64,000 bases of DNA from Aestuariibaculum marinum (GCF_014596975.1 NZ_JACVXD010000003.1:124001-188000); one strand, 5' to 3'. Positions 9,669 to 19,440 are shown, counted from the stretch's first letter. Numbers and translations are program-made. The notes: a model not told the origin generated them from the letters alone.

Positions 9669-11642
9669 TTAATACAGTTCTTTAATTTTACTAAGCTTGG
9701 TTTCCCATAAATCTAAAGCTTCTTTATGGGTTTTGATGTTATTATGAACCTCCTTAACTAAGGGATTGTTATCATCTACATTTGTGAAAAACTGTAAGTT
9801 GTTTTCTAATTGATTGATTTGACTCTTAACTTCATCAATTTTCTTACGGATAAATGAACGCTCGTTGTCTAAATCTCTATTATCGTCTTCCGTGTTCATA
9901 TGGTCAAGTTTGGTTTCAAACTTAATCATTTCAACCTCATTTTTGTCCATTTCAAGCTTCGATAGTAAATCATCTACGGCTTTATTGAATTTTCCTTCAA
10001 TATAGCGTTTATCATTAGGCACACGCCCTAATTCTTTCCATTGATTGGTGTATTCCTTAATTTGTTCGACACCTTCTTCTTTGTCCGTAAATGGTTTTAG
10101 GTTTTTAAGCGTATCTAGAAGTTCTAATTTTTTACCAAAAGCTTCTAAACCTTCTTTATTGGCAGCATTTCTTTTGGCGTGTAATTTATCAAAGTAAAAA
10201 TTACAAGCAGCTTTAAAACGTTTCCAGATTTTATCACTGTCTTTACGAGGTACATGACCAATTTTTTTCCAATCGCTTTGGATTTTTTTCATCAATGGAG
10301 TCGTTACTTCGTAATCTTCACTATCCTTATTGTCTTCAGCGATTTTAATTAAATCCAGTTTCTTTTGAAGATTGGTGTATTGTTCCTTTTTTAGGTCTTT
10401 ATAAAATCCGTTTTTACGTCTGTTAAATGTTCTTACAGATTCTTTAAATTTAGCCCAGGTGTTTTCATTTTCCTTAATAGGTACCTTACCGGCATTAAAA
10501 AATGATTCTCTCAGCTCTTCAACTTCTTTAATTTTCTTTTGCCATCCATTGTGAGAAGTAATATTCTCTTCTGATATTGCTTTAATGGCTTCTATAATTT
10601 CAAGTTTGGTTTCTAAATTCTTTTCATAAACCTTATCAATTTCCTGAAAATATAACTGGCGCTTGTCGTTTATCGTTTTTGTAGCTGCTTTAAACTTATT
10701 CCAGATGTCTTCTCGGAATTCACGTTGTACCGGGCCAAGTTCTTCTTTCCACATTTTGTGAAGCTCCTGTAACTCTCTGAAAGCACGCAGTACATTGTCG
10801 TCTTTAGCAAGTTCTTCTGCTCGCTCAATAATCTTAAGCTTTTGTTCTAAGTTATGCTTAAAATCAAGATCGCGTAAATCTCTGTTAAGGTGAAGGAAGT
10901 CGTAAAACATTTCCACGTGGTGGTGGTAGCTATTCCAGGCATTATTATATTTATCTCGAGGAATAGGACCTGTATTCTTCCAGCGTTCCTGAAGCTCTTT
11001 AAAGTGCTTGTATGTGGTGTTTATATTTTCTTCAACGTTAATTAAGCCTTTAAGCTCTTCAATAATTTCAAGCTTATCGGTTAAATTTTGTTTTAGATTT
11101 TTTTCAATATTCTGATAGTACTCGTTACGTTTTTTGCGGTAATCGTTATAGGCAGCTTTGTAACGTTTTTGTACTGGTGAGCTGTAGTAGAAGTCTATTT
11201 CATTACCTCCCTCGTTTAAGAAATCCTCTTTCTTTTCATCTAGTAAAGCCTGAAACTTATTTTTGAACTCATGATTGATACCTTCAACATGTGTTTTAAT
11301 AGCTTGAACCTTTTCTGTTCTAAGAAGACGCTCCAACTCAATAGCGAGTGCTTCAAGCGACATGGTGTCGTAAGCTTTCAGCTCGATAGTATGCCTGTCT
11401 TTATGACCTTCATCTTCTGCATCTTCAGCGTTAGACTCATCAATTTCATTTACACCATCATCCTCGCTTTCAGAATCCGAAGTAGAAGTAGCGACACTTT
11501 GGTTTTCTTCTTCGGCTTCAGATGTGTTCGCATCAGTAGATTCGGTAGACTCTAGAGACGTGTTTTCAACTAAGTTTTTTTCAGAATGTTCCTCATTCTT
11601 ACTTTGCTCTTCTTTTCCGTTCAGGTTATTTAAATCAGACAT
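9669..11642 (-). CDS. DUF349-repeat coiled-coil protein
   Basis: A 657-residue, highly charged helical protein of unknown molecular function. After an acidic, Ser/Glu/Asp-rich, probably disordered N-terminus (about 1-90) it contains several DUF349 repeats of about 70 residues. Each has a W-K-x-x-G-x-[VI]-P core (for example RWKNTGPIPRDKYN, DWKKIGHVPRKDSD and QWKELGRVPNDKRY). A final coiled coil is rich in Lys, Asn and Glu. No signal peptide, so cytoplasmic. I chose the ATG at 11642: a longer frame starting at a TTG at 11696 would begin inside the promoter found at 11682-11712. It is a single gene behind its own promoter. Confidence 0.85.
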   Translation of the reverse strand: MSDLNNLNGKEEQSKNEEHSEKNLVENTSLESTESTDANTSEAEEENQSVATSTSDSESEDDGVNEIDESNAEDAEDEGHKDRHTIELKAYDTMSLEALAIELERLLRTEKVQAIKTHVEGINHEFKNKFQALLDEKKEDFLNEGGNEIDFYYSSPVQKRYKAAYNDYRKKRNEYYQNIEKNLKQNLTDKLEIIEELKGLINVEENINTTYKHFKELQERWKNTGPIPRDKYNNAWNSYHHHVEMFYDFLHLNRDLRDLDFKHNLEQKLKIIERAEELAKDDNVLRAFRELQELHKMWKEELGPVQREFREDIWNKFKAATKTINDKRQLYFQEIDKVYEKNLETKLEIIEAIKAISEENITSHNGWQKKIKEVEELRESFFNAGKVPIKENENTWAKFKESVRTFNRRKNGFYKDLKKEQYTNLQKKLDLIKIAEDNKDSEDYEVTTPLMKKIQSDWKKIGHVPRKDSDKIWKRFKAACNFYFDKLHAKRNAANKEGLEAFGKKLELLDTLKNLKPFTDKEEGVEQIKEYTNQWKELGRVPNDKRYIEGKFNKAVDDLLSKLEMDKNEVEMIKFETKLDHMNTEDDNRDLDNERSFIRKKIDEVKSQINQLENNLQFFTNVDDNNPLVKEVHNNIKTHKEALDLWETKLSKIKELY

Positions 11643-11681
11643 TTTAAAAATGTTAGGGTTCGTAATACAGCTTTGCGTGTT

Positions 11682-11712
11682 TAAAGATACTAACAAGTCT
11701 ATTATTTACAAA
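11682..11712 (-). promoter_or_regulatory. Promoter of the DUF349 gene
   Basis: Read on the minus strand, TTTG (11712-11709), a 19-bp spacer, then TATCTTTA (11689-11682). This is very close to the Bacteroidota consensus TTTG-N19-TAnnTTTG. It fixes the start codon at 11642. Confidence 0.65.
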
Positions 11713-11770
11713 TATTTAGAAGGCAAATTATTTGTGTCTGATGTACGAATAATTAAAATTTTTATTGAGT

Positions 11771-12514
11771 TTAAATAGTAACATCCCAGATGGACCATGC
11801 TTTTTCGGCTTGAAAAACCAACATGTCTAAGCCGTTAACTATAGTAGCATGACGTTCTTTTCCTAATCTTAAAAATGTGGTTTCTTCTGGATTATATATA
11901 AGATCGAATAAAATGTGTTTGCCGGTTATACCGTTGTAAGGAATATCAGGGTGATTTTCAATATTTGGGTAGGTGCCTAACGGTGTACAGTTTATGATAA
12001 GCAGGTGCTCTGCTATAATAGCTTCTGTTAACTCATTATAAGTATAGGTTACTCCTTCAGAAGCAGTGCGAGACACGTAATAATATTTGATTCCCAGTTT
12101 TTTAAGACTGTAGGCAATAGCTTTGCTGGCACCACCTGTTCCTAAAATTAAGGCCGATTTATGGCGGGTTTTCAGATGAGGTTTAAGCGATTTTTTAAAT
12201 CCGTAGCAATCGGTGTTGTAACCAACAAGTTTTCCTTTTTTGGTAATTTTAATAGTGTTAACAGCTCCAATAGCCTTGGCTTTTTTATTTAATTTATCAA
12301 GGTAAGGGATGACCTCTTCTTTATAAGGAATCGTCACGTTTAGGCCCTTTAAACCTTTTGTGTTTTTTATGATATCAGGAAATTCTTCAATAGTTGAAAT
12401 ATCGAAGTTTTCGTAGGATGTGTTGGTTATCTGTTCGTCTTCGAACTTCTTTTTAAAGTATGATCTTGAGAAAGAGTAGGAGATATTTCTACCTAAAAGC
12501 CCTAGTTTATTCAT
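11771..12514 (-). CDS. aroE: Shikimate 5-dehydrogenase
   Basis: NADP-dependent reduction of 3-dehydroshikimate to shikimate in aromatic amino acid synthesis. The 247-residue protein has the substrate motif SYSFS (12-16), NVTIPYKE with catalytic K65, GAVNT (N86), NTDCYGF with D102, the Rossmann GTGGASKA (125-132) and NCTPLGTYP. Short length is usual for flavobacterial AroE. Its start overlaps the end of the upstream DUF368 gene by 8 bp, so translation is probably coupled. It is the last gene of a run that begins with the TPR or DUF368 genes. Confidence 0.95.
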   Translation of the reverse strand: MNKLGLLGRNISYSFSRSYFKKKFEDEQITNTSYENFDISTIEEFPDIIKNTKGLKGLNVTIPYKEEVIPYLDKLNKKAKAIGAVNTIKITKKGKLVGYNTDCYGFKKSLKPHLKTRHKSALILGTGGASKAIAYSLKKLGIKYYYVSRTASEGVTYTYNELTEAIIAEHLLIINCTPLGTYPNIENHPDIPYNGITGKHILFDLIYNPEETTFLRLGKERHATIVNGLDMLVFQAEKAWSIWDVTI

Positions 12515-13526
12515 TAATTTTTCGTGTTTTTTGTCCGTAATATTCCAAACCTAAAACAATCGCAATTCCAAAGAAAATAAAAGCTATGGCGTAATATGTT
12601 TCGGTATGTAAATCAGGAATGTAACGTTGATAGTTAGCAATTATTTTTTTACCAGTTGAATCAAGAATCGGTTGGCCGTTGTCTGCAAGTTTATAAATGG
12701 TATGTTTCCATGGCCAAACGACACCTAAAGAACCTACTATAAAACCAATAATAGCAGACAGTGTAATGCTTTTGTAGCGTTTTAAAATAAAGCTAAGAAT
12801 ATTAGAAAACGTTACTAGTCCGGCAACAGAACCTATAGTGAAAACGGCCAGAACTTTTAACATACGTATGCGTTGCTGATTGTGGATAAAATTAAAGTTA
12901 CCACTAATAATGTCTGAAAACGTGTCGTATAAAGCATTTACAGAATCCACTAACAGGAGGACATAATTTCCTAATAAGATAAGAATAAATGACCCTGAAA
13001 ATCCTGGTAATGTCATTCCTGAAACGCTAATCATGCCGCAAAAAAATACAAACCAAAGATTGTCATTTTCTTTAGCTGGGCTTAAAAAGCTAATGCCGGC
13101 ACCTAACAAAATGCCAATGGCAAGAGAGGTATATGTGCGATAGTTCCAGTCTTTAAAATCCTTATTTATATAATAAATAGATCCGATAATCATACCAAAA
13201 AATACGCTCCATACATAGAGTTCGTAATGTTCAATAAGGTAATCTAACACTTTGGAAACACTAAAATAACTAACAATCATTCCGAAGAATAATAAGCTAA
13301 TAAAGCGACCATTGATGTAATTGTAAAAGCTTTTGTATCGCCCGTTAATTAGTAATTTAAAAGCCTTACCGTTAATTTTTTTTAGGGAATAAATAAATTC
13401 CTCATAAAAACCGGCAACAAAAGCAACAACACCACCAGACACACCAGGCACTTTATTGGCAGCCCCCATTCCTAATCCTTTTAGAACCAGAAAAATTTTA
13501 TCTTTAAGTGTTCTAGTGCTTTCCAT
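12507..13526 (-). CDS. DUF368 membrane protein (PopT-like undecaprenyl-phosphate translocase family), copy 2
   Basis: Polytopic inner-membrane protein of 339 residues. The N-terminal signature KGLGMGAANKVPGVSGGVVA (16-35) and the mirrored second-half signature TLPGFSGSFILILLGNY are typical of DUF368. Family members such as Vibrio cholerae PopT are reported to return undecaprenyl phosphate across the cytoplasmic membrane for reuse in envelope polymer synthesis. The gene follows the other DUF368 copy with no spacer (TAA directly against ATG) and overlaps aroE by 8 bp. In the first signature it has NKV where the other copy has DAV, so the copies have diverged and may not be redundant. Confidence 0.85.
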   Translation of the reverse strand: MESTRTLKDKIFLVLKGLGMGAANKVPGVSGGVVAFVAGFYEEFIYSLKKINGKAFKLLINGRYKSFYNYINGRFISLLFFGMIVSYFSVSKVLDYLIEHYELYVWSVFFGMIIGSIYYINKDFKDWNYRTYTSLAIGILLGAGISFLSPAKENDNLWFVFFCGMISVSGMTLPGFSGSFILILLGNYVLLLVDSVNALYDTFSDIISGNFNFIHNQQRIRMLKVLAVFTIGSVAGLVTFSNILSFILKRYKSITLSAIIGFIVGSLGVVWPWKHTIYKLADNGQPILDSTGKKIIANYQRYIPDLHTETYYAIAFIFFGIAIVLGLEYYGQKTRKINE

Positions 13527-14447
13527 TTATGCTTTTTTGGATCCTACTTTTTCAAGAATAAAAATAGTTAAAAATCCGAGGATCATTAAAGTTATGGCGA
13601 ATACAATTTGATTATTACCATCAAAAGCAAAAGGGGAGATGCTTTTTTGAATTAATGGGGATTGTATGCCTTCGGAATTTGTATGCCATGAAATCGTTTG
13701 TTTCCAAGGCCATACTTTGTTTAAAGAACCGAATATAAATCCGGTAAGTAAAGCTAAAGTAATGTTATGATAGTTTTTAAATAGCCATTTTAACGCATGA
13801 CTAAAACTCAGTAAACCAATAATAGCTCCTGAAAAAAAGATGATTAACTTTTTAATATCAACATCATGAATCGCATCACTTAAGGTTTTATATGCTCCCA
13901 GAATAATTAATATGAAAGATCCTGAAATTCCGGGAAGAATCATGGCGCATATGGCAATAGCCCCAGCGAAAAATAAAAACCAGTCGCTATCGCTATTTTC
14001 CATTGGGGGTAATGAACTAATGTAAAAAGCTATTATTGCACCTACAATAAGTGCTAAAATTACAGCGGCGTTCCATTTTGTAACTTGCTTACCAACAAAA
14101 TAGATACTCGCTACAATAAGACCAAAAAAGAAAGACCAGATTAAAATAGGATGGTTTTCAAGAAGGTATTTGGCCAGTTTCATAAATGAAACATAACTGA
14201 TAACAATACCACTTAAAAGGGCAAGAATAAAATTACCATTGACTTCTTTCCAAAAGGCTTTAACCTCTTTGGTGAAAAGTGTTTTAAACAGCGAAAGATT
14301 AATGTTGCTAATCGTTGAAATTAATTCTTCGTAAATTCCGGAAATGAAAGCAATAGTTCCTCCAGAAACACCTGGAACAGCATCGGCTGCACCCATGGCT
14401 AAGCCTTTAAAAGTAATGATTAAATAATCAATTAAGCGTCGTTGCAT
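13527..14447 (-). CDS. DUF368 membrane protein (PopT-like undecaprenyl-phosphate translocase family), copy 1
   Basis: A 306-residue polytopic membrane protein with the canonical signature KGLAMGAADAVPGVSGGTIA and the second repeat ILPGISGSFILIILGAYK. The inferred role is recycling of undecaprenyl phosphate. It is the upstream member of a tandem pair. Possible starts are a TTG at 14471, an ATG at 14462 and an ATG at 14447. A TAnnTTTG box (TACCTTTG) at 14476-14469 would put the transcript start at or just before 14462, so I prefer 14447. That choice also gives an N-terminus closest in length to copy 2. Both halves carry the inverted PGVSGG / PGISGS motif. Confidence 0.85.
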   Translation of the reverse strand: MQRRLIDYLIITFKGLAMGAADAVPGVSGGTIAFISGIYEELISTISNINLSLFKTLFTKEVKAFWKEVNGNFILALLSGIVISYVSFMKLAKYLLENHPILIWSFFFGLIVASIYFVGKQVTKWNAAVILALIVGAIIAFYISSLPPMENSDSDWFLFFAGAIAICAMILPGISGSFILIILGAYKTLSDAIHDVDIKKLIIFFSGAIIGLLSFSHALKWLFKNYHNITLALLTGFIFGSLNKVWPWKQTISWHTNSEGIQSPLIQKSISPFAFDGNNQIVFAITLMILGFLTIFILEKVGSKKA

Positions 14448-14468
14448 ATTTTGGTTTTGCATAAAAAC

Positions 14469-14476
14469 CAAAGGTA
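14469..14476 (-). promoter_or_regulatory. -7 promoter box for the DUF368-DUF368-aroE unit
   Basis: TACCTTTG on the minus strand fits TAnnTTTG exactly. It lies in the gap after the TPR gene. No strong -33 element is visible. Confidence 0.4.
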
Positions 14477-14498
14477 TACATTTTAATTAAACAGACGC

Positions 14499-15887
14499 TT
14501 ACTGATTTGTTTTTAGTATGTTTTTAACAAGTATTTTATTGGCAATTTCAGGGAAAAGTTCCTCGATAATAAAGGCATAATCTTCGTTATGATCTATACC
14601 ATTTTTTAGGTAAAAAATACCCTTGTCGTTTTCATTTAAAGAAAAATATAAACCAGCTAAACGATATTCAATTTCTGAATTTTCAGGATAGAATTCGATA
14701 GCTTGTTCGAAGTTATAAATAGCAGCTTCGGGCTCACCAAGTTTTATTAAAATGTCTCCTCTTGAAAGCCAGGTGTTTAATTCGTAGTTTCCTAATTCTA
14801 AAGCTTTTTTATAACCGCGTTCCGCTTCTTCTAAAAAGTTTAAACGATGATTAATTTGTGCGTATAGTTTCCAGTAAACTACATTTTCGGAATCTATATT
14901 AATGGCTTTGTTGATATAATAAAGCGCTTTCTCGTAGTTTCTTTTTTTGTTGTAAAAACGAGTAATGGCAATCCAGCCTTTGTCTAGTAAAGGATCTTCA
15001 TGAACCGTTTTATAATAGTATTGAACCGCTAATTCATCATTTTGAAGTTTCTCATGACAGTTACCAATACGTAATAAGGCAAACGATGTCGGATCGTCTA
15101 ATTCTAGGGTAATTGTATAGTTTTCAATGGCCTCATTAAAACGTTTCAGTTTTTCTAAAACCTTACCACGTTCTAAATAAGCACCAACGAAGGTATCATC
15201 GGAAATAATAGCAAAATCGTAGGCTGCTAGTGCTTTTTTGTAATTTTTAAGGTTATAATATTGCTTACCTAATTGATGCCACGCAACTTCACAGTACGGG
15301 TTTTTATCCAGAAAGACTGTAAGGTAGTCAATAGCTTCTTCATTTTGATTTAGGAAGTCGAAACAGTAAATGATATTATAAAGAGCAGAATAATCGTCTA
15401 AATCTTCTTCTAAACACTTCATGAAACATTCTTTAGCTTTTTCAAATTCATCCAGAAACAGGTATTCCATTCCAATAAGAGAATATAAATCAACAACGTC
15501 ATCAGTCAAATCAAGCGCTCTTTTAAGCACATCAATGGCTTGCTGATGTTCGTCTTTTTTTGAAAAGATATTGGCTTTTTGGATGTAGATCTCTTCATTC
15601 ATCGGATCCAGATTATAAAGCTCATTAAGCAACGTGTCTGCTTCAATAAGTTTGTTTTCAAACACATAAACTTCAACTTTAAAAAGTCTGAGATTGACAG
15701 AGGTAGGATGCTGGTCTAAACCGAGTTTGATGGCTTTTTTAGCTAAAGCTATCTTACCTTGATTTAGATAGTGATGAATGATATTTTCAAATTCCTCTGA
15801 GTCAAAAAACAACACGTGGTTTGTTTTTAACATCGACTCGAATTTGGTTAGAGGTAAATTGTTGTTTTCATCTTGACTAAACTCCAT
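14499..15887 (-). CDS. Tetratricopeptide repeat protein
   Basis: A 462-residue all-helical protein made almost wholly of TPR units (for example NPYCEVAWHQLGKQYYNLKN and EDPLLDKGWIAITRFYNKKR, and later repeats every 34 residues). No signal peptide or membrane segment is visible, so probably cytoplasmic. The family forms protein-interaction scaffolds; the partner is unknown. I took the ATG at 15887 rather than a GTG two codons upstream (15893). The DUF368 genes follow after a short gap. Confidence 0.88.
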   Translation of the reverse strand: MEFSQDENNNLPLTKFESMLKTNHVLFFDSEEFENIIHHYLNQGKIALAKKAIKLGLDQHPTSVNLRLFKVEVYVFENKLIEADTLLNELYNLDPMNEEIYIQKANIFSKKDEHQQAIDVLKRALDLTDDVVDLYSLIGMEYLFLDEFEKAKECFMKCLEEDLDDYSALYNIIYCFDFLNQNEEAIDYLTVFLDKNPYCEVAWHQLGKQYYNLKNYKKALAAYDFAIISDDTFVGAYLERGKVLEKLKRFNEAIENYTITLELDDPTSFALLRIGNCHEKLQNDELAVQYYYKTVHEDPLLDKGWIAITRFYNKKRNYEKALYYINKAINIDSENVVYWKLYAQINHRLNFLEEAERGYKKALELGNYELNTWLSRGDILIKLGEPEAAIYNFEQAIEFYPENSEIEYRLAGLYFSLNENDKGIFYLKNGIDHNEDYAFIIEELFPEIANKILVKNILKTNQ

Positions 15888-16041
15888 AGGCACATTTGTA
15901 AAGTTCTACTACTATAAATTTAATGTTCTATTTTAATGATTAGCCGCCAAGACTTAAATGTTTTTAACAAAGTAATGAACAGCTAAGGAGTTTCTTTGAA
16001 AAATTAAGTTGTTTGTTGAGAGTTAGTCGTTTGTCGATGTT

Positions 16042-17226
16042 TTAGCTTTCAAGAATATCGTCTAAAATGGAAATTATTATAGAACAGCCTTTAATTATCT
16101 CTTCTTCTGAAATGGTAAGTGGTGGCGTAATTCTTACTGCACGACCTTCGAACAGTAACCAGAAGAGAATTAAACCAGCCTCCTGACTCTTTAAAACAAG
16201 CTTATTTGCTATATCTGCAGATTGCATTATTGGAGCCAGCATGAGACCTTTTCCTCGGATTTCTGTAATCAGCGGATGTACTAAAAGCTTTCTGAAAAGT
16301 TGTTCTTTTTCCAATGCTTCTTCTATCAAATTGGTTTCGGTGATTTCCTTCAGTGTAGCTAAAGCCGCCGCAGCAATAACCGGATGACCACCAAAAGTAG
16401 TAATGTGACCCATTTTAGGATTGTCCATTAATAAATCCATGTGTTCACTTGAAGCTGTAAAAGCACCAATAGGCATACCGCCTCCAAGACCTTTACCCAT
16501 AACCACAATATCTGGAATACAGTTGTAATTTTCGAATCCGAATAATTTTCCGGTTCGACCAATACCTGGTTGAATTTCATCTAAAATAAGAACCGCGCCA
16601 ACCTCGTCGCAACGATTTCTTACTTTTGTTAAATAATCATTTTGAGGTTCAATAAAGCCTGCACCACCCTGAATGGTTTCTAAAATAACACCAGCTGTTT
16701 TGGTTGTTATTCTTAAAAGATCTTCTTCGTTATTGAATTCTATAAAACGAATGCCCGGTAATAGGGGTCTGAAGGCTTGTTTGCGTTCTTCGTAGCCCAT
16801 AACGCTCATAGAACCCATGGTGTTACCATGATACGCTTTTTTAGCCGCGATGAGTTCACTTCTACCTGTAATACGTTTAGCGAGTTTCAGAGCGCCTTCA
16901 ATGGCCTCAGTGCCAGAATTGGTTAGATAGGTTTTGTCTAATGGTTCAGGGAGGTTGTCAGCGATAAGTTTACACAAATCTATGGGGGCTTTTTGAATGT
17001 ACTCACCGTAAACCATAACGTGCATATACTTATCAAGCTGCTCTTTTATGGCATTTACAACTTTTGGATGGTTATGGCCAAGCGGCGTTGCAGAAACACC
17101 TGAAACAAAATCTAAAAACGAATTGTTATGCGTGTCGTAAATATAGCTCCCTTTAGCATGTGATATTTCCATAGCCAATGGAAATGGTGAAGTTTGGGCT
17201 TGATATTTTAAGAAGTCTTGTTTCAC
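16042..17226 (-). CDS. Class III PLP-dependent aminotransferase (acetylornithine/ornithine aminotransferase-like)
   Basis: A 394-residue fold-type I aminotransferase. Visible features are the phosphate-binding SGTEA (104-108), ILDEIQPGIGRTG with cofactor Asp D216, the Schiff-base lysine K245 in VVMGKGLGGGMPIGA, and the glycine-rich FGGHP loop. Acceptors in this class include acetylornithine, ornithine and 4-aminobutyrate. There is no arg gene nearby, so substrate is unassigned. It lies 6 bp after the OstA-like gene, so it is likely co-transcribed with it, an arrangement I recall as common in Flavobacteriaceae. Confidence 0.85.
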   Translation of the reverse strand: MKQDFLKYQAQTSPFPLAMEISHAKGSYIYDTHNNSFLDFVSGVSATPLGHNHPKVVNAIKEQLDKYMHVMVYGEYIQKAPIDLCKLIADNLPEPLDKTYLTNSGTEAIEGALKLAKRITGRSELIAAKKAYHGNTMGSMSVMGYEERKQAFRPLLPGIRFIEFNNEEDLLRITTKTAGVILETIQGGAGFIEPQNDYLTKVRNRCDEVGAVLILDEIQPGIGRTGKLFGFENYNCIPDIVVMGKGLGGGMPIGAFTASSEHMDLLMDNPKMGHITTFGGHPVIAAAALATLKEITETNLIEEALEKEQLFRKLLVHPLITEIRGKGLMLAPIMQSADIANKLVLKSQEAGLILFWLLFEGRAVRITPPLTISEEEIIKGCSIIISILDDILES

Positions 17227-17232
17227 TTATAA

Positions 17233-19440
17233 CTATTTGTTTATTGTATAACCGATATTTTTTGGAATTTTGTTAGTTCCCTCGGAGGATTTTTTTAAAT
17301 ACATTTTTATGGTATAATCCAAAATCGTATTGGTGCTTGAAGCTAAATTAAAGCCGTTAAAATAACCAATAAAAAGTTGCAGAGAATTAACTCGAGAATA
17401 ATAATCTATATTCTTCTGGGAAGATGTCATTATCGATTCATATAAATTAATTACGCTTTTTCCTTCTTTATAAGTTAAGGATATTGGAAAGTTTATAGGA
17501 TTCCAGTCAGTTAAGCCTTTTAATATTTTTATTTGGTTTAGATTATCACTTGATATTCCTTTTTGTAAATCTAAAATAAATGTTTTATCTAAATCCTTCA
17601 ATTCTTCATAGTTAAATTCTACATAAATCCCCATGACTATTGAATTTGGGATACCGACAGTTTTAACAATATTAAATTTGGTTTTGCTAATTTCGTCGAA
17701 AGTGAATGGCTCTCCTCCTTTTAAAGTTATTTTGGTAAAAGGTACGTTAGAATAACTTTTTTCAAGTGCATTATCAATCCGCTCCATCATCTCATCATTA
17801 AAGAAATCGTCCTCCGGAATGTAATCTTCAAGACCTTGAATTTTAGGGAGTACTAAAGGTTCATCTTCTTTAAATAAATCTTCAACTGTTTGTGGACGTT
17901 CATCTTCACGCCAGTCAAAACCTTTGAGGCGTTTGTCCTTGTCAAGATATTTAGATTCCGGAGGGAGTGTACCATCCACCTGGTTAAATCTTGTATATTC
18001 TTCAATGTCGCCATTAGCAAACAGGATAGAAATACTTCCGGATTTCGCTTTGTCAATCCCTACTAATTCCTGTTTGTCATTACGAACGTAAAAAATAGAT
18101 TGCGCATTTTTGGTAATATCTACAGTACGTAATTGGTTTTCATTATCAAATTGCCCGAGTAACTTTAGTCCATTAATTTGGTTATAACCATCGTCGCTTA
18201 AAGTGTCTTTACTGATGATAAACGCATTATTGAATACCAGTAGCGAATCTAGTTTTTCTGTTTTAGTATTTGAAAATAGATGTATTGTGTCACCTGTCAT
18301 CTGGCTTTCGGCATTCCACATGATAGGTTTCTTGGTGGTAGAAAATTTATCTGAAGAAGATAATCTATTCAGGTTGATTAATTGAGTAAGCCCTGTTTTT
18401 TGGTTAGAATGGATAGAATCTGCTTTTCCGCTTAAATCCGTTTTAAAAATTTTTGCATTGTAATATGCTCTTAAAATACGTTCATCTGGTTTGCCGGTAA
18501 CCATGATTTTATCTGCATGCATATAGATAGAATCATTCTCCTGTTTAGTGATGGCTAGGGCACGTTTTGTGATAAAAATAGAATCTTTTTCTTTAAAAAC
18601 TTCAGCATAATGCCCTTTAACAATAGTTTTGTTTATGGTGTCGGTAACTTTTATGTTATTGGTAGCTGAGGCAAAGCTTATGTTATTGTCGAAATATAAA
18701 CTATCCCCTTCAATAATACGGTTGTCGTAATCGATTCTGGACTCTTTTACAGCGTAACCGGTTTTAGTTTTAGTATCGTAAAACCCCTTTTCACAATAGG
18801 TTTTACTGTTTTCTGTTACAATGGTTGAAGGACCGTATAAATAGGCTTTACCTGTATCGGAATAAAAGTCGAAATAATTCGAATTAATAACAGCGTCGTC
18901 ACTTGTTAACACAACATCATCGGTAAAACGATACTTTTTTTGCTGCATTAAATAACGTCCTATTTTACTGGTAATGGTTCCGGAGGTGTCTTTTACAACG
19001 GTACCACCGCTTTTGTAAAACGCTTCTTGATTGATACGGTCGAAATATAAAGTGTCGCTTGAAATCGTGGAATTGGGGTCTTTTAAAACTACATCACCAC
19101 TGGCAAAAGCTAATTCAGAAATCCCACTATATTCAATATATTTGGCAGACATATTTATGGTATCACCTTGAATCATTTTTACATTTCCGAAGGCTTCAAT
19201 AAAGTTTTCTTTACCATATCTAATAGCTTTATCACACCACAAATCGGTTCCATTATGGTATAAATGGACTTGTTGAGAATCATCTCTTGTTAAAATGGTT
19301 GCTCCGGGATAATTTGCTTCATCACGATTAAGCCTACCTGAATATTTAATATCAATTTGTCTTTTATCTTGAGCAGAGCTATTATCAATTATAAATAAGC
19401 ACAAGACAAGTAATAAATATATTGGGGTTGATGTTTTCAA
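17233..19440 (-). CDS. OstA/LptA-like periplasmic protein with C-terminal extension
   Basis: Signal peptide MKTSTPIYLLLVLCLFIIDN with likely cleavage at SSA-QD, then about 500 residues of OstA/LptA-type beta-jellyroll repeats. These show recurring short strands such as SDTLYFDR, GDSLYFDN and YMHADKIMVTG. Proteins of this kind bind lipopolysaccharide in the periplasmic bridge or act as LptD-N-like domains. The usual flavobacterial C-terminus appears to be the acidic EDLFKEDEPLVLPKIQ region plus a short helix. Here a further ~165 residues follow (starting near SNVPFTKITLKGGE), for a total of 735, with no motif I recognise. A TATTTTTG promoter box lies just upstream. It is followed after 6 bp by the aminotransferase gene. 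Confidence 0.82.
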   Translation of the reverse strand: MKTSTPIYLLLVLCLFIIDNSSAQDKRQIDIKYSGRLNRDEANYPGATILTRDDSQQVHLYHNGTDLWCDKAIRYGKENFIEAFGNVKMIQGDTINMSAKYIEYSGISELAFASGDVVLKDPNSTISSDTLYFDRINQEAFYKSGGTVVKDTSGTITSKIGRYLMQQKKYRFTDDVVLTSDDAVINSNYFDFYSDTGKAYLYGPSTIVTENSKTYCEKGFYDTKTKTGYAVKESRIDYDNRIIEGDSLYFDNNISFASATNNIKVTDTINKTIVKGHYAEVFKEKDSIFITKRALAITKQENDSIYMHADKIMVTGKPDERILRAYYNAKIFKTDLSGKADSIHSNQKTGLTQLINLNRLSSSDKFSTTKKPIMWNAESQMTGDTIHLFSNTKTEKLDSLLVFNNAFIISKDTLSDDGYNQINGLKLLGQFDNENQLRTVDITKNAQSIFYVRNDKQELVGIDKAKSGSISILFANGDIEEYTRFNQVDGTLPPESKYLDKDKRLKGFDWREDERPQTVEDLFKEDEPLVLPKIQGLEDYIPEDDFFNDEMMERIDNALEKSYSNVPFTKITLKGGEPFTFDEISKTKFNIVKTVGIPNSIVMGIYVEFNYEELKDLDKTFILDLQKGISSDNLNQIKILKGLTDWNPINFPISLTYKEGKSVINLYESIMTSSQKNIDYYSRVNSLQLFIGYFNGFNLASSTNTILDYTIKMYLKKSSEGTNKIPKNIGYTINK

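Noticed and set aside
11643-11696. Upstream TTG start for the DUF349 protein
   Set aside because: It falls inside the spacer of a near-consensus promoter, so the ATG at 11642 is used.
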